64,000 nucleotides of DNA from Phycisphaerales bacterium (GCA_020852515.1 JADZAS010000035.1:36992-100991), one strand, 5' to 3'; positions 46,746 through 55,461 are shown, numbered from the stretch's first letter. The notes: generated by a model not told the origin, from the sequence alone. Program-made: numbers and translations.

Positions 46746-47051
46746 ATGAAGGAGACAGGTGTGCACAGCATCAATCTCAAAGGTCCATCGTCTAATTGAG
46801 TGACGATTCAGCACGTGTTTTGGAGCGCGGCTGAGACTCCGCATCGCACTTGATGCGGGAATTCTCGTTCGACGCACCAGGCTCGTTCAGTTGCTGCTGA
46901 TCGTTGATGGGTGATGTGGTTTTGAGCCGTCATCAGCGCGGTAGCTGCGCGCACCGATGGCTCTGCAAACCTATGGGTGGCCCCCGCTCGCCGGCAGTTC
47001 TCATCGACTGCTTCCGTGGCGGCAGGCTCCGCATGGGTGGGATGGAGTCCG
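46746..47051. other. Gap without a supported gene
   Basis: About 300 bases between two phage genes. A 12-codon frame with GAAGGAGAC before its GTG (about 46759-46797) is the only well-primed frame and might be a leader peptide. I see no terminator or clear promoter. Confidence 0.4.
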
Positions 47052-47615
47052 ATGAACAAGCCCTCGTTCAGCGACCCGATTGATCCCGCGGTTCAACGGT
47101 ACATTGAGACCGTTGCCTTGAAGTACAGCCGCCTTCACCGGCTCCCTTCGGCGAGTGCAGAAGATCTTGCCCAGATTCTGGCAATCAAGTATCTGCACCT
47201 TCGTGCCACTTGTGATCCTTCCAAGTTGGCCAACTGGAAATTCCTGCAGCGTGCTCTGGGAAATACGTGCCACTCCTACTGGCGCTACCTCAACGCCAAG
47301 ACGCGATGGCCAACGACGCGCATGCAGTCGCTGAACGCCACGACCAGGGATGGTCGTGGCCGTCTTGTCGCTCTGGACCGAACACTGCTCGACCCCTCAA
47401 GCGCCGACGAACCCAGGCGCCATGACCTTCGCCGAAAGATGAAGGACATCGGCAGGCGTCACCCGGCGGTCGAGCGACTTCTTGAGTGGGTGGAGCACAC
47501 CAGCCGAAGCCCAATGCCGTCGCAACTGGAGGCTGTGGCAAAGGCGTGCGGATTTCGCAGCGGCGATGAGATGCGCCAGTTCTTCGAAGAAGAGGGTCTC
47601 CGCGACCTGCTGTGA
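47052..47615 (+). CDS. Sigma-70 region 2-like protein
   Basis: 187 aa. Residues about 15-90 resemble region 2 of ECF-type sigma factors: SASAEDLAQILAIKYLHLRA, LANWKFLQRALGNTCHSYWR and YLNAKTRW, where a D-L-x-Q-x-x-x-x-x-L core and a W-rich helix are expected. The C-terminal third (MPSQLEAVAKACGFRSGDEM) could be a helix-turn-helix equivalent to region 4 but is short. It might be a phage-encoded sigma or sigma-like activator for middle or late genes. A TGGAGTCC lies before the ATG at 47052. The assignment rests on pattern only. Confidence 0.5.
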   Translation: MNKPSFSDPIDPAVQRYIETVALKYSRLHRLPSASAEDLAQILAIKYLHLRATCDPSKLANWKFLQRALGNTCHSYWRYLNAKTRWPTTRMQSLNATTRDGRGRLVALDRTLLDPSSADEPRRHDLRRKMKDIGRRHPAVERLLEWVEHTSRSPMPSQLEAVAKACGFRSGDEMRQFFEEEGLRDLL

Positions 47616-47687
47616 AGCGCGCGCGGTTCCGCGCGCACTTTGCGTATTTAGAAGACAGTGACACCTGAAAACGCCGGAGGACTCACT

Positions 47688-48032
47688 ATGGCGCTGCAAG
47701 CCTACCGCTACGAGTTTGACGATTCTGTCATCTTCTTCGAGGTGCTCTCCGTGCTCGATGAGGCGATCGTCAACGCCGAGAGCATCCACGGAACTGAGCG
47801 AGTACGCCTCGACGCCAGGTTCGCCGACGACACGGCTCGCGGCGTATTGGTCATTGACGCCACCACCGAGGTCGGCCAGACGCTGAACCAGTTGTTCGTC
47901 GGTCTGTTGCGCCGGGAGTTCGGCGACACCGCATTCACCATCTCTCGCTGCCGGTCCGACATGCCTCGCCACAAGGGCAGGCGCTCCGGTCGGCGCCGGT
48001 TGCCCCGCCATCTGACGGCGCGGAAAGGGTGA
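47688..48032 (+). CDS. Phage-region protein, unknown
   Basis: 114 aa; CGGAGG precedes the ATG at 47688. It starts MALQAYRYEFDDSVIFFEVL and includes a helical stretch FVGLLRREFGDTAFTIS and a basic C-terminal tail (KGRRSGRRRLPRHLTARK) that could bind nucleic acid. No family recognised. Next gene begins two bases after its stop, so the two are co-translated. Confidence 0.65.
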   Translation: MALQAYRYEFDDSVIFFEVLSVLDEAIVNAESIHGTERVRLDARFADDTARGVLVIDATTEVGQTLNQLFVGLLRREFGDTAFTISRCRSDMPRHKGRRSGRRRLPRHLTARKG

Positions 48033-48033
48033 G

Positions 48034-48357
48034 ATGAAGCGAGGCCGCGCAGCCAAGGCGAACCAGCGGTCAGGGACAGGAATGCCCGTAGAAGTGCTCG
48101 CGGACATGCGCAGGGAGCGGACTGCGCCCCCCATTGGCGAGCACGACGCCGACCTGCCCGGCTGCTTTGTGGAGCAGGCGCAGCTGGAGTGCGATGAGTT
48201 CTGGCGGGAATGGCGGAGACTCCAGCGGTCGGCGACGGACCGGGTGCCGGTGCTGCTCATGAGGCGGCGGCGCTCGCGCCTGCTGATGGTGATCGCTGCG
48301 GAGGATATTCCCTGCCTGGTCGCGGCCATCCGCATGGTGCAGGAGCGGCCGGACTGA
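48034..48357 (+). CDS. Phage-region protein, unknown
   Basis: 107 aa. The first 20 residues are basic. The middle is an acidic helix with FVEQAQLECDEFWREWRRLQ. The end reads RVPVLLMRRRRSRLLMVIAA then a helix to the stop. No family recognised. The stop overlaps the primase-helicase start by one base (TGATG), so it is translationally coupled to that gene and may assist replication. Confidence 0.6.
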   Translation: MKRGRAAKANQRSGTGMPVEVLADMRRERTAPPIGEHDADLPGCFVEQAQLECDEFWREWRRLQRSATDRVPVLLMRRRRSRLLMVIAAEDIPCLVAAIRMVQERPD

Positions 48358-50783
48358 TGGAACCCGTGACACAGAACGGCGCATTGGTCCACGACGGCAT
48401 GAGCCGGCTCGACGCCGCCCGCGCCTACACGGCCCGTGGTTATCGCTGCGTGCCGATCCCGCTGCGCAAGAAGGGGCCGGTCGATGCCGGGTGGCCGGAC
48501 TTGCGTCTCGATGACGCCGACCTGCCGCAGCACTTCAGCGGCCGCGGCAATATCGGGCTGCTGCTGGGCGGTCCAAGCGGCGGACTCACCGACGTCGATC
48601 TCGATTGCGCGGCAGCGAGAGAACTAGCGCCTCAATACCTGCCGCCGACGCTCGCAATCACCGGCCGCGCCAGCGCGCCCAACTCGCATTGGTGGTACCG
48701 ATGCCCGGGCGCGGTGACCAGAAAGCACTACTTTCCCGGCACGAAGAAGATGATTGCCGAGATCCGCAGCACCGGGTGCCAGACCGTAGTCGGGCCGAGC
48801 ATCCATCCGTCGGGCGAGGCGTACGAGTGGCTGACTGGTGAGCCTGCGAGAGTCGAGCATGACGTGCTCTCCAAGGCGGTCGAGGCCTTGGCCGCTGCGG
48901 TGATTGCGCAAACTGGTGAGAAGGCACCCTCGCCCGCGCAACCTGCGCCCCGTCGTGCTGCCGTTGCCTCCGACGACTCACTTCTCCGCCGCGCCGCGGC
49001 GTATCTCGATGCCATGCCACCAGCCATTTCGGGACAGGGCGGCCATGATTCGACCTATGCCGCCGCAACTGTTTTGGTGCATGGCTTCGGCCTCGATCCG
49101 GAGATGGCGCTGCAACTGCTGCTCGAACGCTACAACCCGCGCTGTCAACCGCCGTGGACGGAGAGGGAACTGAGACACAAGGTGGAAGACGCAGCGACCA
49201 AGCCGCATGAGTTGCCGTACGGCTGGCTGCGGGATGCGCCGCGGCAGGTCGCGCCGGACCGCGCGCACTCCGACGCCGGCTGCACACCCAACGGCAGCGT
49301 AAGAGGCGAGGGCCTGCGCACCGAGCCTGACGAGTCGGAAGCAAGTCCCGAGATGCCCGGAGAAGGTGCGGGACTGGTCCCCCTCGGTCAGCGCGACCCC
49401 GAATCCGGGCGGCTCGTTCTTTCGCCCAGGCGCACCCTGCCCACTGCCGAGGCGTTCGTCCGCGAGTTTCACCAGCACGCCGAGGGCCGCACGGTACACG
49501 CCTACGGCGGACTGATCATGCTTTGGCGCGACAACCGCTATAGCCAGGTCGAAGATGAATACCTCAAGCACGTGCTCCAGCCGTGGTTGCACAAGGCGCT
49601 GCGCTACGTGTACAACAAACAGACGAAGTTGATGGAGTTTGCGGACTTCGAATCCAACCCCACATCGGTCAAGCAAGCCCTCGACAGCATCCGTACGCAC
49701 GTCCATCTGCCTGCCTCGACGATCTCGCCATCATGGCTCGACCGCCGCAGCGATCGGCTTCCGGCACTGGAGATTTTGCCGTGCAAGTCGCTGAGTGTGC
49801 ACATCCCGACCGGGTGCATCCTCGCGCCGACGCCGGCGCTCTTCACGATCAACGCGCTCGATTTCGACTACGAACCCGATCCCGAGCCGCCCGAGCGGTG
49901 GATCAAGTTCATGGAGCAACTGTTCGGTGATGACCTCGAATCGATGGAACTGCTCCAGGAGTGGATGGGATACTGCCTCACGAGCGACACCTCCCAACAG
50001 AAGATGCTACTACTCGTCGGACCTCGCCGCTCAGGCAAGGGGACGATCGGACGCATCCTCCGTCACATGATTGGTCACGGCAACGTCGTCGGGCCGACAA
50101 CGAGCGGGCTCGCCGGCAACTTCGGACTGCAACCCCTGATCGGCAAATCTCTCGCGATCGTCAGCGATGCCCGCTTCGGCGGTGAGAACATCAGCATCGT
50201 GGTCGAGCGACTGCTGTGCATCTCGGGCGAGGACACGCTCAGCGTTGATCGCAAGTTCCTCGGCTCCATCAGCATGAAGCTCCCGACGAGGTTCATGTTC
50301 CTCACGAACGAACTGCCGCGTCTCAACGACGCCAGCACCGCGCTGGCCGGTCGATTCCTCGTGCTGAGGCTGACCAACTCCTTCTATGGCCAGGAAGACC
50401 CGACGCTCACCGATCAACTCAGCACCGAATTGCCGGGCATCCTGCTGTGGGCCATCGAAGGTTGGAAGCGACTCAACGCACGCGGCCGGTTCGTGCAGCC
50501 GGAAAGCGTCGCCGACGCCATCCGCGATCTCGAGGACCTCGCGTCGCCGGTCGGCGCCTTCGTCCGCGAGTGCTGCACCGTCGCACCCGGTTGCCGCGCA
50601 TGGGTGGATGACCTCTACAAAGCGTGGCAGGGGTGGTGCGAGCGCGACGGCCGCCACGTCGTCAGCAGCAAGATGTCATTTGGCCGAGACCTGGCGGCCG
50701 CCGTTCCGGGGATCACGCGGCGTCGTGGTGCCGGCGATGTCCCGTTCTACGAGGGAATCAGCCTCGAAGGGAGTGTTCAGTGA
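48357..50783 (+). CDS. Bifunctional primase/polymerase - SF3 (D5/P4-type) helicase
   Basis: 808 aa. The N-terminal prim-pol domain (residues about 15-200) has GLLLGGPSGGLTDVDLDC with the catalytic Asp pair, then APNSHWWYRCPGAVTR and TVVGPSIHPSGEAYEW. A primase C-terminal-like helical domain follows near 220-300 (LPYGWLRDA at its end). The D5/P4-type helicase occupies residues about 480-770: Walker A LVGPRRSGKGTIGRIL, then SLAIVSDARF and PTRFMFLTNELPRLND (sensor/motif C). This is the main replication initiator of the phage-like element, able to prime and unwind. A repeat cluster follows directly after the stop. The ATG at 48357 couples to the previous stop. Confidence 0.93.
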   Translation: MEPVTQNGALVHDGMSRLDAARAYTARGYRCVPIPLRKKGPVDAGWPDLRLDDADLPQHFSGRGNIGLLLGGPSGGLTDVDLDCAAARELAPQYLPPTLAITGRASAPNSHWWYRCPGAVTRKHYFPGTKKMIAEIRSTGCQTVVGPSIHPSGEAYEWLTGEPARVEHDVLSKAVEALAAAVIAQTGEKAPSPAQPAPRRAAVASDDSLLRRAAAYLDAMPPAISGQGGHDSTYAAATVLVHGFGLDPEMALQLLLERYNPRCQPPWTERELRHKVEDAATKPHELPYGWLRDAPRQVAPDRAHSDAGCTPNGSVRGEGLRTEPDESEASPEMPGEGAGLVPLGQRDPESGRLVLSPRRTLPTAEAFVREFHQHAEGRTVHAYGGLIMLWRDNRYSQVEDEYLKHVLQPWLHKALRYVYNKQTKLMEFADFESNPTSVKQALDSIRTHVHLPASTISPSWLDRRSDRLPALEILPCKSLSVHIPTGCILAPTPALFTINALDFDYEPDPEPPERWIKFMEQLFGDDLESMELLQEWMGYCLTSDTSQQKMLLLVGPRRSGKGTIGRILRHMIGHGNVVGPTTSGLAGNFGLQPLIGKSLAIVSDARFGGENISIVVERLLCISGEDTLSVDRKFLGSISMKLPTRFMFLTNELPRLNDASTALAGRFLVLRLTNSFYGQEDPTLTDQLSTELPGILLWAIEGWKRLNARGRFVQPESVADAIRDLEDLASPVGAFVRECCTVAPGCRAWVDDLYKAWQGWCERDGRHVVSSKMSFGRDLAAAVPGITRRRGAGDVPFYEGISLEGSVQ

Positions 50784-51066
50784 AGCACGCCACCGCCGCT
50801 TACCGCTGCACACCGTCACGACGGTCGCCACTGTACTCAACATCGTGCCGCGCGCGCACACGCGCGCCCGCGCGCACGCGTGCGCTTAATAGGGACCGTC
50901 GTGACGGTCTTCGACGGTGCGCGACGGTGGCACCCCCCGGTATAGGTACTTCCCAGCAAATGGCGTGCCACGAGGCCCGCGGGAACAGCCGCCAAAGTAG
51001 AGAGACAGATGATAACGCGGACCTGTCCGACTTTTTGGATTGGCGCGCGGTTGGGAGGACGGCGAC
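50784..51066. repeat. GACGGT repeat cluster with inverted repeats and alternating GC tract (candidate origin or operator)
   Basis: A 15-base perfect inverted repeat ACCGTCACGACGGTC (50812-50826) / GACCGTCGTGACGGT (50894-50908) flanks a long CG/CA alternating tract (about 50849-50885). GACGGT then recurs at 50903, 50913 and 50923, an exact 10-base period on one DNA face. Earlier copies are at 50820 (plus), 50812 and 50895 (complement ACCGTC). It lies just downstream of the primase-helicase gene. No gene in this gap is supported. Confidence 0.6.
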
Positions 51067-52008
51067 ATGAGCGCAAGTACCGACGACACATTGATTTGCC
51101 GCCTGGCGGGCGAGTTGTGGGCGGTATTCGCGCCGTGGCGCGGACCTTGGGGAGGCGGCGGCGCAGCGGCGGCGTACCTGGCGCGGCGATCATTCCGGTC
51201 CGGCGCGGGTCTGCGCTGGCGGCATCAGGGGCGCGATCGAGATGAGCGCGATGAGAATGTCGAGGCGCTCGGGCGACTGGAGAGGCGCGGGCTGCTGACG
51301 CGCCGCGTCGAGAAGACGAAGGTGATCGCGACGAGGCTGCTCGACGCCGGAATCGAGCGGGCGTGCTCGCTGGCCGGCGCGCCATGCTGGTCCGATGGCC
51401 GGGAGGTGTGTCAGCGGCTCGCGGGTCTCGATGACGAGCGGGCCACGATGACGCACCTCGGCACCCGATGGGTTGCCGAGTGGGCTCTGGCCAGCACGCC
51501 GCCGTTCTGGGCCGCTTGCGGCAACGACGAGACCGGGCGCGCCAATCGCCGTCTGCTGTCGGAACTTGAGGAGCGGGCGATTCCCGCGCTGATCCGCGGC
51601 TGGCTGCTGAGCGGGGCCGATCTTGACGGCCGGGTGTGGTACAGCCTCACTGCCGCCGGCCGCGCGGCGCTGACGGAAGCGCCGGCCGACGCGCCGCCGA
51701 CCATCGACGCCGATGCCGATTGCGCGCTGGCGTGGCGCGAGGGGGCGCACGCGATGCAGGTGCGGCTCGCTGCAGCCGCGCGTTCGGAGCGCGAGATCGG
51801 CCTGCTGCCGTTGCCGGCCCACGGCGGGCCGATCGTGGGCGGCGACGTTCGCCCACGTGGCGATGTGCCCACGACAGGCGGCCGGAACTACGCCGCTGCG
51901 GCACATCTCAGCACACGGGCCAACGTGGGCGGCGACATGGCGGCCACCGGGGCGGCGGAATCGCGCCCGGGCCGCAAACCCACCAGCACAAGGAGAACGG
52001 ACTCATGA
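51067..52008 (+). CDS. Phage-region protein, unknown
   Basis: 313 aa. The ATG at 51067 has GGGAGGACGG upstream. Residues about 10-75 look helical with a basic patch. HLGTRWVAEWALASTPP and ERAIPALIRGWLLSGADLDG lie in the middle. LIRGWLLSGADLDGRVWYSLTAAGRAALTEA (in part GRVWYSLTAAGRAAL) resembles the wing and last helix of a winged-helix protein. The end is Gly/Arg-rich. It overlaps the methyltransferase start by four bases. It may be a DNA-binding partner of that enzyme; this is inference only. Confidence 0.6.
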   Translation: MSASTDDTLICRLAGELWAVFAPWRGPWGGGGAAAAYLARRSFRSGAGLRWRHQGRDRDERDENVEALGRLERRGLLTRRVEKTKVIATRLLDAGIERACSLAGAPCWSDGREVCQRLAGLDDERATMTHLGTRWVAEWALASTPPFWAACGNDETGRANRRLLSELEERAIPALIRGWLLSGADLDGRVWYSLTAAGRAALTEAPADAPPTIDADADCALAWREGAHAMQVRLAAAARSEREIGLLPLPAHGGPIVGGDVRPRGDVPTTGGRNYAAAAHLSTRANVGGDMAATGAAESRPGRKPTSTRRTDS

Positions 52009-53369
52009 ACGCGTTCAAGGTCGAACTGCGGCCGCTGGCCGATATCAAGCCCTACGAGAAGAACCCTCGGCTCAATGACGACGCCGTAGACGCTGTGGCC
52101 AACAGCATCACGACATTCGGCTGGCGGCAGCCGATCGTGGTCGATGGCGACGGCGTCATCATCTGCGGGCATACGCGCTGGAAGGCCGCGGAGCGCCTCG
52201 GCCTCGAGAAGGTTCCGATCCACATCGCAACCGATCTGTCGCCCGAGCAGGTGCGCGCGTACCGCATCGCAGACAACAAGTCGGCCGAACTGGCCGAGTG
52301 GAACATGGAATTGCTGCCGATCGAGATGGCCGAACTGCAGGGCGCCGGCTTCGACTGGTCGTCGCTCGGATTCAGCGCGGACGATCTGGCGAAGTTGTTC
52401 GACCCGGGTGTGCGCGACGGGCTCACCGATCCCGATGCGATCCCTGAGCCGCCCGATGAGCCGATCACAAAGCGCGGCGACCTTTGGATTCTCGGTGAGC
52501 ACCGATTGCTGTGCGGCGACAGCGCGAGCGCGGCCGATGTCGATCGACTGCTCGACGGCCAGCCAATTCACCTCGTGAACACCGACCCGCCGTACAACGT
52601 CAAAGTCGAGCCGAGATCGAACAACGCGATCGCCGCGGGCAACTCGTCGTTCACGGCCTCGAAGAAGAAGCGGCGCACCCATCACCAGTCGTTCGATGTC
52701 GCGCGCCAGGGCGAGAAGCGCCGGACCACGCGCAAGATGCGAGCGAAGGACAGGCCGCTTGAAAACGACTTCGTGAGCGATGAAGCGTTCGAGGAGATGC
52801 TCGATGCGTGGTTCGGCAACATGGCGCGCGTGCTCATTCCCGGCGGCGGCTTCTACATCTGGGGAGGCTACGCCAACCTCGGCAACTACCCGGGCCCACT
52901 GAAGCGCGCGGGGCTGTACTTCAGCCAGGCGATCATCTGGGACAAACAGCACCCGGTTCTCACTCGAAAAGACTACATGGGAGCGTTCGAGGTATGTTTC
53001 TACGGTTGGAAACTCGGCGCCGCACACCGCTTCTACGGCCCCAACAACGTGCCCGACCTGTGGCACATCAAGAAGATCCCGCCGAACCAGATGGAGCATT
53101 TGACGGCCAAGCCTGCTGAACTCGCCGTGCGCGCGATGCAGTACTCGTCGAAGGCCGGTGAGAATGTTCTCGACCTCTTCGGAGGATCGGGCTCGACTCT
53201 GATCGCCGCCGAGCAGACGCAGCGGCGCGCGTTCCTGATGGAAATCGACCCGGCCTACGCAGATCTGATCTGCGACAGGTTCCAGCGATTCACCGGCAGG
53301 CCCGCCGTGCTGGAGCGCACCGGAAAGTCACCTATTCCGATGAAACCACGCGAGGAGAAGATGCGGTGA
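52005..53369 (+). CDS. ParB-N domain fused to DNA methyltransferase (N4/N6 type)
   Basis: 454 aa. Residues about 1-110 are a ParB/sulfiredoxin-like domain (YEKNPRLNDDAVDAVANSIT, GHTRWKAAERLG, YRIADNKSAELAEW). The methyltransferase follows with the catalytic NTDPPYNVKVE (the D/N-P-P-Y motif IV) at about residue 195, and the SAM-binding ENVLDLFGGSGSTLIAAEQT (in part VLDLFGGSGSTL) near residue 385. Motif IV precedes motif I, the beta-class order. An insert of basic residues lies between them (KKKRRTHH). AAGGAG precedes the ATG. It probably protects element DNA from host restriction or marks it for packaging. Confidence 0.92.
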   Translation: MNAFKVELRPLADIKPYEKNPRLNDDAVDAVANSITTFGWRQPIVVDGDGVIICGHTRWKAAERLGLEKVPIHIATDLSPEQVRAYRIADNKSAELAEWNMELLPIEMAELQGAGFDWSSLGFSADDLAKLFDPGVRDGLTDPDAIPEPPDEPITKRGDLWILGEHRLLCGDSASAADVDRLLDGQPIHLVNTDPPYNVKVEPRSNNAIAAGNSSFTASKKKRRTHHQSFDVARQGEKRRTTRKMRAKDRPLENDFVSDEAFEEMLDAWFGNMARVLIPGGGFYIWGGYANLGNYPGPLKRAGLYFSQAIIWDKQHPVLTRKDYMGAFEVCFYGWKLGAAHRFYGPNNVPDLWHIKKIPPNQMEHLTAKPAELAVRAMQYSSKAGENVLDLFGGSGSTLIAAEQTQRRAFLMEIDPAYADLICDRFQRFTGRPAVLERTGKSPIPMKPREEKMR

Positions 53370-53384
53370 ACCACTTCCGTCGTC

Positions 53385-53786
53385 TCAACGGCGCTTGTTG
53401 TTCGATGGCTTCAACGCATCGATCAGAAATGACTCCAGCGCCGGCGCCATGTAGTGCTGCTTCGGCAGCACGATCGACAGGACGATGTCGTCATCGACGA
53501 ACATCGATGTTTCGACGGGGCCGCGGCGCCCTCCCGGGAAGAGCCACTGGAACAGGCGCGTTCCCGTGTCACACATTGACATCCCCACGTACCGCACCGC
53601 CTGACCAGTCGAGTCGAAGATGCAGTAGACGCCAGGGTGCTTCTCGAACCTGCGCCAGCAGTCTGCCTGGCGATCAGAGGGATTGCGCAGTTCGCTCACG
53701 CTGTGCAGGTGGAACTCCGCGGCAATGGAGTGCTGATTCGTGAAGTCAGTGATCTTGGTGATGGTGTCGGCGAGTTTCTCGAGCAT
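53385..53786 (-). CDS. GIY-YIG-like nuclease domain protein
   Basis: 133 aa. The N-terminal 50 residues are helical. Then PGVYCIFDSTGQAVRYVGMS resembles the GIY...YIG core (here VYC and YVG), followed by TGTRLFQWLF with the Arg position of the nuclease helix, a strand-turn and an ESFLI segment that could supply the metal-binding Glu. It is short, so only the core domain is present. It is the last gene of the leftward operon and follows the HhH-GPD-like gene by 25 bases. Its stop is 15 bases from the convergent methyltransferase stop. Nuclease activity is an inference. Confidence 0.55.
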   Translation of the reverse strand: MLEKLADTITKITDFTNQHSIAAEFHLHSVSELRNPSDRQADCWRRFEKHPGVYCIFDSTGQAVRYVGMSMCDTGTRLFQWLFPGGRRGPVETSMFVDDDIVLSIVLPKQHYMAPALESFLIDALKPSNNKRR

Positions 53787-53811
53787 GCACGGTTTCCGGT
53801 GCTTGAAGACT

Positions 53812-54447
53812 TCATTGTTGCGCGGCATTCCAGATTGCCGCATCCGCTCGCGCGACTGGAATGGCAGCCAACTTCGCCGCCCTCTCCACGAGGTACAGCG
53901 CCTCAACCTCACCGACTTGTCGCCCAATTGCGCTGGACACGTAGCGACAAACGTGAACGTCGGGCTTGACGGTGTCGGCACCGAAGAGCATACGGAGGTA
54001 CTGAAACCCGGCGAGGCCAAAGCCGCGAACACCGACGGCGAGGTAGTCGCCGGGCCGCGCCCATGTGCCCCATGCTCGGAGCCGCTGCTCCTCATCAGGG
54101 GCGGGGAACTGTTGCTGGATGTCGACGACGTAATCCGTGACGCCCAGCAATGTGGCGGCGCGCCTGGCATCATTCGTTTGCAGCGAGTGACTGAGGAATG
54201 CACCGGGTGTTGCATGCGACAGCATCAGGTTGCGCAGACCGGCGCAATCCTGGATTCCAGGATGGGCCTGTCGAAAGGCGCGCACCCGCGGTTCGACGAC
54301 TGTTCTGTATGGGCGATTGAGCGAGAGCACGCAGTCGATCACCTTGATCGGCGGCGGCACGTCCCAGGTTTCCTGCGGCGCATTTTGACATCCGTCAAAG
54401 TCTCTGCGAAGTGCGTCGGCCAGGGAGCGGGCATCATCCTCACGCAT
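53812..54447 (-). CDS. HhH-GPD-like protein (possible DNA glycosylase fold)
   Basis: 211 aa, all helical. The end of the HhH-GPD pattern is visible: VGVRGFGLAGFQYLRMLFGA, then DTVKPDVHVCRYVSSAIG, where the G-x-G hairpin and K-P-D with a catalytic-type Asp match base-excision glycosylases. No C-terminal Fe-S cluster Cys set is present. The N-terminal region contains VIDCVLSLNRPYRTVVEPRV, a helical stretch I would expect in this fold. The gene is in the leftward operon, followed by the GIY-YIG-like gene. It might remove or recognise modified bases in DNA; the substrate is unknown. The start codon lacks a strong ribosome-binding site. Confidence 0.6.
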   Translation of the reverse strand: MREDDARSLADALRRDFDGCQNAPQETWDVPPPIKVIDCVLSLNRPYRTVVEPRVRAFRQAHPGIQDCAGLRNLMLSHATPGAFLSHSLQTNDARRAATLLGVTDYVVDIQQQFPAPDEEQRLRAWGTWARPGDYLAVGVRGFGLAGFQYLRMLFGADTVKPDVHVCRYVSSAIGRQVGEVEALYLVERAAKLAAIPVARADAAIWNAAQQ

Positions 54448-54543
54448 GATCGAAGCCTAGGCGGCACTACGATCCAAGGGTGCATCCGGAGACACAGCCC
54501 CGGCGACGGCCGAGGCTGTGAACGACGCGGAGGTTGGCCGGCG

Positions 54544-55065
54544 CTATTCGCCCGCCTCCTCCGGCCCCTTCTCGCGCAGCGCGTGGTATTCGATCATCGC
54601 GTCGAGCCAGGTGTCGTCGGTGGCGGCGACGTGCTTGCGTTCGCGGCCGGGCACGATGCACGACCGCTCCTTGAGGAACGCGACGGCCGTGGCCACCTGC
54701 GACCACGGCGGCATCTTCGACTCGTCGCCGCCCCCGACCTTGCTGCGGATCTCTTCCATCGTGAACGCGGCGCTGCCCATCAGGTCGATCGCGTGGGCGA
54801 CCTCTTCGAACACCGCCCGCGTGCAGGCATGCTCGTACGGCTGGCCGCGTCTGGGCACGACGCGGCGCAGCAGCGCGCCGCTGGCCGCGTCCACGGCGAA
54901 CGATTCACCGGGCCCGCCGGCAGGCCTTCGCGTGGCCGCGTTGACGGCATCGCTGAGGGCTTCCCACTCCTCGACGGTGACCATCTGGTCGGCGCGGGCT
55001 TCGAGCAGGCGCTGGGCCGCGAGCAGCACCTGGAGCAGGGCGTTGATCTCATGGCTGCTGGTCAT
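54544..55065 (-). CDS. Phage-region protein, unknown
   Basis: 173 aa; a strong AAGGAGG lies eight bases before the ATG at 55065. It begins MTSSHEINALLQVLLAAQRL. It has EEWEALSDAVNAATRRP in the first half. The second half, AFTMEEIRSKVGGGDESKMP then WSQVATAVAFLKERSCIVPG, could be a small winged helix. No family recognised. It overlaps the upstream zinc-ribbon gene by 17 bases. Confidence 0.65.
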   Translation of the reverse strand: MTSSHEINALLQVLLAAQRLLEARADQMVTVEEWEALSDAVNAATRRPAGGPGESFAVDAASGALLRRVVPRRGQPYEHACTRAVFEEVAHAIDLMGSAAFTMEEIRSKVGGGDESKMPPWSQVATAVAFLKERSCIVPGRERKHVAATDDTWLDAMIEYHALREKGPEEAGE

Positions 55066-55237
55066 GATCATCACCTCCTTCCCGCCGCAGCGCCGGGGGC
55101 GTGTACACGTTCAGGCAGGTGGCGCAGCGGACGCGCTGCCCGTCGTCGATCCAGATCAGGTTGTCAACGTGGCGCTCGCCACAGCGCGGGCAGGCGTCCT
55201 CCGGCTCGACGAGATGTTGTTGGTGTTCCGCCGTCAT
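55049..55237 (-). CDS. Small zinc-ribbon protein
   Basis: 62 aa. CPRCGERHVDNLIW and VRCATCLNVYTPP give two CxxC pairs about 22 residues apart, a classic zinc ribbon. GGAGG precedes the ATG at 55237. It overlaps both neighbours (four bases upstream, 17 downstream). Likely nucleic-acid or protein binding; role unknown. Confidence 0.7.
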   Translation of the reverse strand: MTAEHQQHLVEPEDACPRCGERHVDNLIWIDDGQRVRCATCLNVYTPPALRREGGDDHDQQP

Positions 55238-55458
55238 GGCCCCACCTCCCCGCGCGATTCGCTCAGATCGAAGATCGCCACCACCGCGAGCAGGCCGACC
55301 AGCAGCGCTGTGCGCTCGTCGAACCCGGCAAGGTCGCCCGCGGCGCAGGTGCGAATGAGCGCGGCCTTCTCGGCGGCGGGCATGGCGGTCAGGGTGTCGC
55401 GCATCGTGGCGCGGGTCTGGTCGGCATGGGCGAGCAGTCGTTGGACTTGCGGGTCCAT
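55234..55458 (-). CDS. Small protein, unknown
   Basis: 74 aa; AAAGGAG precedes the start. A helical first half (MDPQVQRLLAHADQTRATMR) is followed by a hydrophobic stretch (TALLVGLLAVVAIFDLSES) that could be one membrane span or a buried helix. No family recognised. Overlaps the zinc-ribbon gene by four bases and follows the HARE-HTH gene by three bases. Confidence 0.65.
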   Translation of the reverse strand: MDPQVQRLLAHADQTRATMRDTLTAMPAAEKAALIRTCAAGDLAGFDERTALLVGLLAVVAIFDLSESRGEVGP

Positions 55459-55461
55459 CGA

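Noticed and set aside
53366..53743. A 125-codon plus-strand frame overlapping the methyltransferase stop by ATGA
   Set aside because: It is antisense to the GIY-YIG-like gene and is Arg/Ser/Cys-rich, without coding character.
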